Shown piece after piece: positions 1 through 6,900 of a DNA stretch of 19,428 nt; position 1 is the first letter of the stretch; each line of letters opens with the position of its first letter. Under the pieces are notes generated by a model. That model was not told where the DNA came from, ran no database searches, and worked only from the letters and a program-made list of their open reading frames with translations. Source of the DNA: JAAEQG01 sp023133475 (GTDB lineage: Bacteria; Planctomycetota; Phycisphaerae; UBA1845); assembly GCA_030631415.1 (NCBI GenBank), contig DAOVLE010000084.1:1-19428 (forward strand). Direction: 5' to 3'. Position numbers and translations under genes: made by a program.

Positions 1-140
1 CGTGCAGCTACCCACCCGCTTGGGAGAGCCAACATGGAACAACGAGGAACCCGAATGTAGTCAATAACTTCCACCCAAAATCGGCCCTGGCGCTATCAAA
101 AGCATCGGTCTCGCCACGTAACTGGCCAACTTGGGTTAGT

Positions 141-159
141 TTAGCCCGAATAATTCATG
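141..159. repeat. Short dispersed repeat motif (TTAGCCCGAATAATTCATG)
   Basis: This 19-base motif lies just downstream of the gene ending at 165. Close relatives occur at 1740..1760 and 8557..8575, and in inverted form at 1912..1935. The rest of 1..164 holds no gene that I can recognise on either strand and no clear terminator. Confidence 0.5.
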
Positions 160-164
160 TCATC

Positions 165-1169
165 TTAGAAGCGATAACGCAACGCATAGGTCACGTTCCA
201 GCCGTTGTACTCCTCCGGCCTATAGAGATGAAACGTGTAATGCGTCGACAGGTTGAACGCCCAACGCTCATTGATGGGCACCTCCCAGCCAAACCCGACC
301 AGAAAACTGAACAGCCAATCCCGAATCTTCTGCTCGTCGGCGTAGAGGGTCAGCGGAGCCAGGGCAAAATGACCGCTGCCCTTGGCCCGCAAATAGCCGA
401 TCTCGATGCCGCCGACCAGGTAAGGGCGGCCGGCTTTGAGGTGCTCGGCAAAGTTGACATAACAACCACGCCGGCTTAGGCCCCACGGGTAGATGTCCAC
501 GGTCATTCCCGTGTAGTAGAGGGCATACTTGAAGTTAACCTCCAGGTTCGCGGTGGCCCAACGCTGGTGATCCCGATCCCCACCAACCCCCGTGCCGAAG
601 TAGAAGTTCCACGTCAGCCATTCGGTTTCCCGGCGACCGATGCCTATATAGGCGGTGGTCAAGGCGAACTCGGACTTGCGGTCCAGCGGAGTGACGGGGC
701 TGACGAAAACCCCCAGAACATCCACCTTCATCGGGTCTCTCACCCGGCGTTCCAGCTTACGCTCGGTGCCGTGCAGCCGGGTCATACCCATTCTGAACCC
801 GAGGTCCAGATACCAGAACGTATCCTCGACTCCGGGCACCGGAGCAAACAAACTGTGCTCGGCTGGGTCAATTGCCGGCCCCACCGGCTCGCCGGCGCCC
901 TCCCCCAGTTTCACGTCAGCCCCACGCAGAGCAAACCATCCGTTGGATGAGACGTTGGGCGGTTGGCGGGCCTCTTCTGACCGTGGCGAAGTTGGGGATG
1001 GAAGCGGAGTCAACTCCTCGTTTTCGCCGTTCGGGGCAAACACTTTGAAAGGGCCAACAAGCTCCCACTTGTCAGCCACCTTTACACCGGACCCTATCGT
1101 GCAACCGCCCGCCGACAGCACAACCATCCCGCCAATTGCATATCTGAGCAATCCGAAAGATGGTTTCAT
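165..1169 (-). CDS. Exported beta-rich protein, probable outer-membrane beta-barrel
   Basis: I do not recognise the family. The 334-residue product begins with a basic residue and a hydrophobic stretch ending LSAGGC, near residue 23, which fits a relaxed lipobox or an ordinary signal peptide. Residues about 30-100 are Pro/Ser/Glu-rich and look like a linker. From about residue 115 to the end the sequence alternates polar and aromatic or hydrophobic residues, with many Tyr, Trp, Phe and Gly, and closes with a terminal Phe (YALRYRF), the classic pattern of an outer-membrane beta-barrel. I chose the ATG at 1169 because the signal peptide follows it directly; a TTG 16 codons upstream is open but gives an unlikely polar leader. 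No strong ribosome-binding site is visible. A surface lipoprotein is the alternative, given the Cys. It is co-directional with the ribosomal cluster but separated from it by repeats and is probably an independent unit. Confidence 0.7.
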   Translation of the reverse strand: MKPSFGLLRYAIGGMVVLSAGGCTIGSGVKVADKWELVGPFKVFAPNGENEELTPLPSPTSPRSEEARQPPNVSSNGWFALRGADVKLGEGAGEPVGPAIDPAEHSLFAPVPGVEDTFWYLDLGFRMGMTRLHGTERKLERRVRDPMKVDVLGVFVSPVTPLDRKSEFALTTAYIGIGRRETEWLTWNFYFGTGVGGDRDHQRWATANLEVNFKYALYYTGMTVDIYPWGLSRRGCYVNFAEHLKAGRPYLVGGIEIGYLRAKGSGHFALAPLTLYADEQKIRDWLFSFLVGFGWEVPINERWAFNLSTHYTFHLYRPEEYNGWNVTYALRYRF

Positions 1170-1256
1170 GGTTTGATCCGCATTGTTCACCCCAGTGCCA
1201 CCGGGCTCGGAGGGCAAGAACGCCGGCTGCTACGAATTTATCGACAGCCCCGGTAG

Positions 1257-1275
1257 GGCAGGTTGAAAACCTGCC
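1257..1275. repeat. Short hairpin repeat, AGGGC-stem family
   Basis: GGCAGGTTGAAAACCTGCC is a near-perfect palindrome. An identical 19-mer lies at 2082..2100. The same design, a lead-in AGGG followed by a G/C-rich stem and a 3-5 base loop, occurs with other stem sequences at 8606..8624, 9217..9233 and 19202..19218. No T-run follows on either strand, so it is not an obvious intrinsic terminator. Confidence 0.75.
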
Positions 1276-1316
1276 GCAATAGGTTGGGTGGCTCATGGCT
1301 GTAGCACCGGCTAATA

Positions 1317-1392
1317 AGTCCAAAGTCCCTGGTCCAAGGTCCAAAGTCAGAAACCAACGAGACTCTGGACCTTGGACCTTGGACTTTGGACT
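1317..1392. repeat. Inverted repeat with arms of tandem 7-base units (GTCCAAG family)
   Basis: Two 32-base arms, 1317..1348 and 1361..1392, are inverted copies with three mismatches around a 12-base loop. Each arm is itself a run of 6-7 base units (GTCCAAG, GTCCAAA). A second copy at 19234..19297 shares the lead-in GGCTAATAAGTCC and the loop core AGAAACC, so this is a dispersed family. A half-copy lies at 8576..8603. Confidence 0.8.
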
Positions 1393-1427
1393 CGCCCCTG
1401 GTTGGTGGGTTCCAGGTGCCAATGCTG

Positions 1428-1562
1428 CTACATCTTCTTGTTCTCGTGCCTCAACGCTTCAAGTTCCTTCGCTATTTTATCGAGGCTCATGAATATACCC
1501 ACGAGCATTACGCTTGCGACAATGAAGAAGAAACTCCCTGCGTAATAGAATACCGTATCCAT
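1428..1562 (-). CDS. Small single-span membrane protein (44 aa)
   Basis: The product is 44 residues: a short polar start, a hydrophobic segment at about residues 5-25 (rich in Phe, Val, Ile, Ala), then an amphipathic charged helix with the pattern LDKIAKELEALRHENKK at 27-43. The heptad-like spacing of Leu and Ile suggests a short coiled coil on the cytoplasmic side. The ATG at 1562 shares its A with the TGA stop of the upstream zinc-finger ORF (TGATG), so translation is probably coupled; a G-rich stretch lies about 8 bases upstream. No family is recognised. The coherent membrane-plus-helix layout in such a short frame and the overlap argue that it is real, though so small a frame could still be chance. 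Confidence 0.6.
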   Translation of the reverse strand: MDTVFYYAGSFFFIVASVMLVGIFMSLDKIAKELEALRHENKKM

Positions 1563-1693
1563 CAAATTGCCCCCATTGGGACATTCTCAATAAGTAGCAA
1601 GCTCTTGCCTTTCCCGTAGCTCCGACTGACACGGCGGATACGCGCACCTTCCCTGCTGCAAATATCGCACACCATATACCTTCTCCTGACCAT
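1562..1693 (-). CDS. Truncated YgiT/MqsA-type zinc-finger protein (43 aa)
   Basis: The 43-residue product carries CDIC at residues 9-12, then Arg-rich sequence, SYGKGKSLLLIENVP at 25-39, and ends four residues later. The first CxxC knuckle followed by a GKG..L.vIEnVP segment is characteristic of the N-terminal zinc domain of YgiT-type (MqsA-like) antitoxins. In that family a second CxxC normally follows the IENVP segment; here the frame stops instead. It is therefore a truncated antitoxin, or a minimal derivative that must form a zinc site as a dimer or not bind zinc. No toxin gene (DUF4258 or MqsR-like) is visible upstream: the inverted-repeat element begins 47 bases from the start codon. 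The TGA overlaps the ATG of the next gene. No good ribosome-binding site precedes the ATG at 1693; the later ATG at codon 7 (1675), preceded by AGGAGAAGG, is a better-supported start. Confidence 0.6.
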   Translation of the reverse strand: MVRRRYMVCDICSREGARIRRVSRSYGKGKSLLLIENVPMGAI

Positions 1694-1739
1694 GCTACAC
1701 GAGATACACTGCGATCAAACGCAAAATTCTCCGACATCG

Positions 1740-1935
1740 GCTAACCCGGATAATTCATGAACGCAGAGACGCAGAGACGCAGAGTTAAGCAGAATAAGAA
1801 GTTAGGAGAATTCATTGAGAAAAGCTCATATACACCGTGTTAACGGAAAAAACTGGTCATTTAAGTCACACCCTCCTCTTCTGCAATACTCTGCGTCTCT
1901 GCGTCTCTGCGTTCATGAAAAGCCCGGGCTAAACC
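1740..1935. repeat. Long inverted repeat with 8-bp tandem-unit arms
   Basis: Perfect 32-base inverted arms lie at 1754..1785 and 1888..1919. Each contains TTCATGAA (itself a palindrome) followed by three copies of the 8-base unit CGCAGAGA. The symmetry continues imperfectly outward (GCTAACCCGG at 1740.., CCCGGGCTAAACC at ..1935), making arms of roughly 45-50 bases around a loop of about 100 bases. The loop is A/T-richer and shows no convincing ORF. The structure resembles a MITE-like or REP-like non-autonomous element. It fills much of the gene-free stretch 1694..2119. Confidence 0.8.
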
Positions 1936-1938
1936 ATT

Positions 1939-2002
1939 CGTGTCCCCCACCGCTAAAGCGATGGGCCACCCGGCCTCTCACCGCTAAAGCAATGGGCCAC
2001 CC
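1939..2002. repeat. Two tandem copies of the CACCGCTAAAGC repeat
   Basis: Two copies of CACCGCTAAAGCnATGGGCCACCC lie at 1948..1971 and 1979..2002, the first preceded by CGTGTCCCC. The same unit occurs at 2690..2721 and as a large inverted pair at 13982..14062. The unit is partly self-complementary only when paired with an inverted partner. Confidence 0.8.
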
Positions 2003-2006
2003 GACA

Positions 2007-2100
2007 GCCCCCTTGCGGTCGCGGTGCTGATCGGATGGCCGCTTTTTTCGCGCAATTCGCGAGGAATCTCGTGGTTAGCAGGGCAGGTTGAAAACCTGCC
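2007..2100. repeat. Repeat cluster downstream of rpsG
   Basis: The segment 2007..2031 (core GCGGTCGCGG) matches the CTCCCTNACGGTCGCGG units in the rplK-rplA spacer. Next comes a small palindrome near 2048..2062 built from TCGCG and CGCGA. At 2082..2100 lies a GGCAGGTTGAAAACCTGCC hairpin identical to that at 1257..1275, 19 bases beyond the rpsG stop. The hairpin could stabilise the 3' end of the rpsG transcript, but no T-run follows it on the minus strand. Confidence 0.65.
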
Positions 2101-2119
2101 GAAGCCCAAAGCCCAAAGT

Positions 2120-2596
2120 CTACCAGGCGAAGTGAGAAAACGCCTTGTTGGCTTCAGCCATGCGATGCACGTTTTCACGCGTGGTCATCGCCCCGCCCTC
2201 ACCGCGATAGGCGTCGCAAATCTCCTGGGCCAGAAAAGCACTGGTCGACTTGCCGCTCTTCTTGCGCAAAGCCTCCAGCATCCAGCGAATGGCCAACGAC
2301 TGCTGACGCCTGCGGTTCACCTGCATGGGAACCTGATAGTTCGAGCCGCCCACCCGCTTGGAACGGACCTCGACGTTCGGCTTCACGTTGTTCACCGCCG
2401 TCTCGAAAATCTCCAGAGGCGGGGAATCCTTGATCCGCCGGGCGACGACGTCCATGGCATCATAGAACACACGCTCCGCCACACTCTTCTTACCGTCCAA
2501 CATCAGACAGTTGACGAACTTGGACACCAGCTTGCTCTGGTAGCGAGGGTCCAGCTTCAGTTGCTCTGCCGACTTTGTGAATCTCTTACGAGCCAT
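2120..2596 (-). CDS. rpsG: 30S ribosomal protein S7 (uS7)
   Basis: S7 nucleates assembly of the 30S head and contacts the tRNA exit site. The 158-residue product matches the usual bacterial length and shows the expected path: MARKR start, FVNCLMLDGKKSVAERVFYDA at about 27-47, PNVEVRSKRVGGSNYQVP at about 73-90, and the terminal ANKAFSHFAW. A promoter candidate lies about 45 bases upstream of the start. The usual following gene, fusA, is absent: repeats begin right after the stop. In many bacteria S7 represses its own operon; no binding site was identified here. Confidence 0.97.
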   Translation of the reverse strand: MARKRFTKSAEQLKLDPRYQSKLVSKFVNCLMLDGKKSVAERVFYDAMDVVARRIKDSPPLEIFETAVNNVKPNVEVRSKRVGGSNYQVPMQVNRRRQQSLAIRWMLEALRKKSGKSTSAFLAQEICDAYRGEGGAMTTRENVHRMAEANKAFSHFAW

Positions 2597-2637
2597 TCCT
2601 GAACTATCCTGTTGTTACCGATCACACTAAACAAAAA

Positions 2638-2666
2638 ATTCTACCAAATCCTCACGTATCAGGCAA
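2638..2666 (-). promoter_or_regulatory. Candidate sigma70-type promoter for rpsG
   Basis: On the minus strand, TTGCCT (2661..2666) and TAGAAT (2638..2643) are separated by 17 bases, followed by an A/T-rich start region. The -10 box matches the consensus at five of six positions and the -35 box at four of six. The site lies about 42 bases from the rpsG start codon and just downstream of a palindromic repeat. It would let rpsG be transcribed independently of bioY. Confidence 0.6.
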
Positions 2667-2689
2667 ACCCCCCGAAGAACAGCCTGGAT

Positions 2690-2721
2690 GGGTGGCCCAC
2701 CGCTAAAGCCATGGGCCACCC
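2690..2721. repeat. Palindromic CACCGCTAAAGC-family repeat
   Basis: The segment starts with GGGTGGCCCA and ends with TGGGCCACCC, giving a 10-base perfect stem around a 12-base loop holding CCGCTAAAGCCA. It sits in the bioY-rpsG spacer, about 23 bases upstream of the rpsG -35 box. It could end bioY transcripts or isolate the rpsG promoter, but no T-run is present. Confidence 0.75.
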
Positions 2722-2750
2722 AACCACGGCGGGGTTGCCAACAAGAACGG

Positions 2751-3338
2751 TTACTCCCCCCGCTTGCCCAAACCGGCGACGGTAAACCGCCAACCATGCA
2801 CCGCCGTCACCGTCATCGCAATCTTCAACAACGCACCAGGCCAATGCGGAACAAATCCGAACAGCAAAACTGCGGAAAAATCCCCCTCCAACCAGTACGC
2901 CAACCACATCAAGCCAAACGCAAAAATAGTCACAGTGCCCGCGACAGCCACCAAAACCGTCCGCAGCAAACTCCCGCGACCACCCCGCCCGAAGTAGCCG
3001 ACCAGCAACGCGGCAAAGACGAAACCGATCAGGTAACCACCGGTCAGCCCCAGCCGACCAACCGCGAAAACCGGAAGACCCACCGTGCCCAAAATCACAT
3101 ACAACAACATGGCCGCCGGAGCCAACCGCCAACCCAACGCAAAACCCGTCAGCAATACCGCCAACGTCTGCAAGGTTATCGGCACCGGGCCGCCAATGCT
3201 GACCTGCGCCGCCAGAGCGGTGGCCAACACCGCGCCGACCACCTTCAGAACCCACACCCCTTGAATCCCGATCGCCTTGTTCACCGCTGCGGAAAACCCG
3301 CCCAGCGCCAAATCCGCCTCAGGTTTCTGCTCGAACAT
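2751..3338 (-). CDS. bioY: BioY-family biotin transporter (ECF S component)
   Basis: BioY is the membrane substrate-binding subunit of energy-coupling-factor biotin transporters; some work alone, others with an EcfA/EcfT module, none of which is encoded here. The 195-residue product is mostly hydrophobic, with about six predicted helices. It carries the hallmark GGPVPITLQTLAVLLTG at about 49-65 and the GLTGGYLIGF segment at about 97-106. I chose the ATG at 3338 because GGAGG lies five bases upstream; the track's longer start has no support. It lies 65 bases after rpsL and is probably read through from rpsL. A vitamin transporter here is unusual, since rpsL and rpsG are normally adjacent. No biotin-operon repressor site was recognised in the short leader. 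Confidence 0.93.
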   Translation of the reverse strand: MFEQKPEADLALGGFSAAVNKAIGIQGVWVLKVVGAVLATALAAQVSIGGPVPITLQTLAVLLTGFALGWRLAPAAMLLYVILGTVGLPVFAVGRLGLTGGYLIGFVFAALLVGYFGRGGRGSLLRTVLVAVAGTVTIFAFGLMWLAYWLEGDFSAVLLFGFVPHWPGALLKIAMTVTAVHGWRFTVAGLGKRGE

Positions 3339-3403
3339 TGGCACCTCCGTGACCTGCACCAGCGAACATCCCCGCCGACAAAAGGCCTAAGGTTCTGCCG
3401 CAA

Positions 3404-3796
3404 CTACTTCTTCTTGCGTTTGACACCGTACTTGCTACGCCCCTGGTTTCGCGGGCGACTCTCTTTATCGCCTTCGACACCGGCGCAGTCCAGCGTGCCG
3501 CGGACAATGTGATAACGCACACCGGGCAAGTCACGAACACGCCCACCACGAACCAGCACCATGGAGTGCTCCTGAAGGTTGTGGTCCACCCCACCGATGT
3601 ACGCGGTCACCTCCTTGCCGTTGGTCAGCCGCACACGGGCGACCTTTCGCAACGCCGAGTTGGGTTTCTTGGGCGTCTGGGTCTTGACCAGCAGACACAC
3701 ACCACGACGTTGCGGGCACTGTTCCAAATCTCGCACTTTGGACTTCATCGCTTTGTCCTTGCGCGAACGGCGAACCAATTGGTTGATTGTTGGCAT
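3404..3796 (-). CDS. rpsL: 30S ribosomal protein S12 (uS12)
   Basis: S12 sits at the decoding centre and controls translational accuracy. The 130-residue product has TPKKPNSALRK at about 41-51, the HNLQEHS loop and GGRVRDLPGVRYH, ending in a Lys/Arg-rich tail. GAGGT lies six bases before the ATG. Residue 88, in the loop before DLPG, is Arg, encoded at 3533..3535; most bacteria have Lys there, and K88R is a known streptomycin-resistance change. The other resistance site, Lys in TPKKPNS, is intact. A promoter candidate lies about 80 bases upstream, so transcription may start afresh after rpoC. Confidence 0.97.
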   Translation of the reverse strand: MPTINQLVRRSRKDKAMKSKVRDLEQCPQRRGVCLLVKTQTPKKPNSALRKVARVRLTNGKEVTAYIGGVDHNLQEHSMVLVRGGRVRDLPGVRYHIVRGTLDCAGVEGDKESRPRNQGRSKYGVKRKKK

Positions 3797-3876
3797 CGTT
3801 TACCTCTATCCAAGTTGCCTGTCTATCATCCGCACCGGACCACCCAATCCGGGAACTGCGGCACGAAAGTTCGTAT

Positions 3877-3904
3877 ATTATCGCCTGACCAGCCGATGTA
3901 TCAA
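3877..3904 (-). promoter_or_regulatory. Candidate sigma70-type promoter for rpsL
   Basis: In the rpoC-rpsL spacer, on the minus strand, TTGATA (3899..3904) and GATAAT (3877..3882) are 16 bases apart, each matching the consensus at five of six positions. The predicted transcript start lies about 70 bases before the rpsL ATG. It would drive rpsL and bioY. Confidence 0.6.
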
Positions 3905-3930
3905 TGCCCAATCGCCTGGTAAGACCACTC

Positions 3931-6900
3931 TCAAGACTCATTTTCCCCGCTTAGGCCCTCATGTTTCTCGGAATCGGGTTCCAGGTCGGCTTCCACTTCC
4001 CGGGGAACCTGGATTTCTTCATCCGCCTGCTGGTGTGCTTCGGGCTCCGCCACCTGCACGCCGCCTTCCGTGGCGGTTTCGTCATCCCCCACGGGTTGCG
4101 GCGTCAGGCCGCCAAAGGGGGACAACCCCCCAAACGGGGAGGGCGAGAGCGGTGTTGTCGGCGTGATCAGTGGCATCGAGCCGGGCAGAGACATCGAGCC
4201 GGGCAGAGGCATCCCCAACGCCGTCGCCAAGTCCGAGTCGGAGGCCAATGCCTGATCCTCCGGAGACTCCTCGATCTCCGGCAGGGGGTCGCCTATCAGT
4301 TCCACACCCTTTTGCAAGTGCTGCTTAAACGCCGTGCCCGCCGGGATCAGGTGCCCGAGAATCACGTTTTCCATCAGCCCCAGTAGCGGGTCCTCCTTGC
4401 CGTACAGGGCGGCTTCGGTCAGCACCTTGGTCGTCTCCTGGAAGGACGCCGCCGAGATGAACGATTCCGACTGCAAACTCGCCTTGGTAATCCCCAACAG
4501 CAACGTGGTGGCTGTTGCCGGTTTGGGCTTCTTGCCCTTGGCCGGCTCACCGCCCTGTTCCTCGACGAGTTCGTTGGCTTCTGCCAGATCGCTCTTGAGT
4601 ATGATCTTGTCTTCCCCGAACTCGGTGTCACCAGGGTTGGTGATCTTCACGCTTTTGGCCAACCGGTTGTTCTCATCGCGGAACTTGAACCGGTCGCTGA
4701 CCTCGCCGGGCAGGAAGCCGGAATCCCCAGGTGCCTCAACTTTGACCTTGCGGAGCATCTGAGAAACGATGACCTCCACGTGCTTGTCAGTGATGCTGAC
4801 GTTCTGGCTGCGGTAAACGCCCTGCACCTCCGTGATCAGGTATTGCTGGAGCGTCTCTTCGCCCTTGATGCGCAGGATGTCATGTGGGACCAGCGGGCCT
4901 TCGATCAGGGGGTCGCCCGCTTCGACCGGGTCCCCGGCGTGCACCATCAACTGCTTGTCTTGCGGGACGTGGTGTTCCTTTTCCATTCCGCTTTCGTTGC
5001 GCACGATGATGGTCATCTTGCCGCGGCGTTTGTCGGCGCGGATTTCAACCTCGCCGGAGATTTCCGCCATCACCGCCGGTTCCTTGGGGCAGCGAGCCTC
5101 GAAAATTTCGGTGACCCGGGGAAGACCTCCGGTAATGTCCTGGGTGCCGGTCATTGCCCGCGGTTGCCGGGCCAGCAGGGCACCGGGAACCACTTCCTGA
5201 CCTTCCTCGACCTCGATGTGGGCCTTGGCGGGCAGGTAGTGGTAGTCCAGCACGTTGCCTTCCTTGTCTTCGATGACGATCTGCGGGTGCCGCTCGCCCT
5301 TGTGTTCGATGACCACGAGCTTGGCACCGGCCTGCTCCTGCTCGATGCGGACGGTTTCGCCCTCGATGCTGTCCTGGAAGCGGATGAAACCGCCCACCTC
5401 CGCCAGAATCGGCGTCAGGTGCGTGTCCCAGGAGACCAGCACGGTTCGCGCCGATGCCTTTTGGCCTTCTTTCACCACTATTTCCGCACCATAGGGGACC
5501 TTGAAACGTTCCAGCTCCCGCCCTTTCGCGTCGTGAATGGCGACTTCGCCGTTGCGCTTCAAAGCCACAGTGCGCTCGGGAATCTCCCCCCTCGCGGGCA
5601 CCGTGGCATGCACCAGGTTGACGAAAGCGACGGTTCCTCCCTGGGTACTGCGAATCTCGTTCTCCACCACATCGCGGGTCGCAACCCCACCGGTATGAAA
5701 CGTCCGCATGGTGAGCTGCGTGCCCGGCTCCCCGATCGACTGGGCGGCGATGATACCGACCGCCATCCCTTCCTCGACCAGGTTGCCGGTGGATAAATCC
5801 ACCCCGTAGCAGTGAGCACAGACTCCCAACCGACTTTCGCAGGTCAGCGGGTTGCGAACCCGAATCATGTCCAGGCCTAGGTCTTCGATTTCCAGGGCAA
5901 TCTCGCGGGTGATGATCTCATTCTCGCCCACGATCAACTGATCGGTGACCGGGTTGCGAATCGAGTCGCGGGCGATGCGCCCGACGATGCTTTCCCGCAG
6001 GGGAATATCCACCTCCTCACCCTTGTAGGTGGCCCCTTTGGTGACACCCATAATCGTGCCGCAGTTTGATTGGCTGACGATGATGTTCTGGGCCACGTCG
6101 GCGAGCTTGCGGGTCAGGTATCCCGAGTCGGCGGTCTTCAGGGCGGTGTCAGCCAGCCCCTTGCGGGCCCCGTGCGTCGAGCTGAAGTACTCCAGCACGC
6201 TGAGCCCCTCGCGGAAATTCGCCTTGATCGGAGTCTCGATGATGTCGCCGGACGGTTTGGCCATCAGTGCCCGCATCCCCGCAAGCTGGCGAATCTGATC
6301 CACGCTGCCGCGGGCACCCGACTCGGTCATCAGGAAAATGGGGTTGAGATAGATGCGCGCACCGGGCGCATCGGCGGTGGTGGGCTCGCCGTTTTCCTTG
6401 CGATAATCATCCTTAAGACCCTTCATCATTTCCTCGGTGACCTTCTCCCGAGCATGAATCCACACGTCGATCAACTGGTTGTATCGCTCCATGGGAGTGA
6501 GCACCCCCTTGTGCGAATCACGCTCGATGCGGTCCACTTTCTTCTGCGCCTTGTTGATGATCGCCGTCTTCGCTTCTGGAACGCGCAGGTCGGTGATCCC
6601 GAAAGACAAACCCGCCAACGTGCTGCGGGCAAAGCCGATCGCCTTGATGTCGTCCAGAAGATCGATGGTCCGAGACCGACCGAGCAACCGGTGACAATCT
6701 GCAATCACTCGCGCCGCCCCCTTCTGCGAAAGCGAGTAGTTGTAGAAAGGCATCCCCTCGGGCAGGATATCGTTCAGAATAATCCGCCCCACGGTGGTTA
6801 TCACCCTGCCGTTGGGCGGAACGCTCTTGGCATCCTTCTGCTGCCCGGTGACCACCTTCTTCTGCGAGATGCGGACCCACACCTTATCGTGCATTTTGAG

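Noticed and set aside
1477..1737. 86-codon minus-strand frame overlapping the YgiT-like ORF
   Set aside because: It runs in another frame across the zinc-finger and membrane ORFs, whose motifs make sense, while this one shows none.
1740..1935. CRISPR-like array, because of the repeated 8-mers
   Set aside because: Units are contiguous with no spacers and arms are inverted, not direct, repeats; no cas gene is nearby.
2041..2066. Possible intrinsic terminator with a T-run near a CGCG palindrome
   Set aside because: The T-run is on the plus strand and precedes the stem; for rpsG transcription it appears as an A-run, so it cannot act as a terminator.
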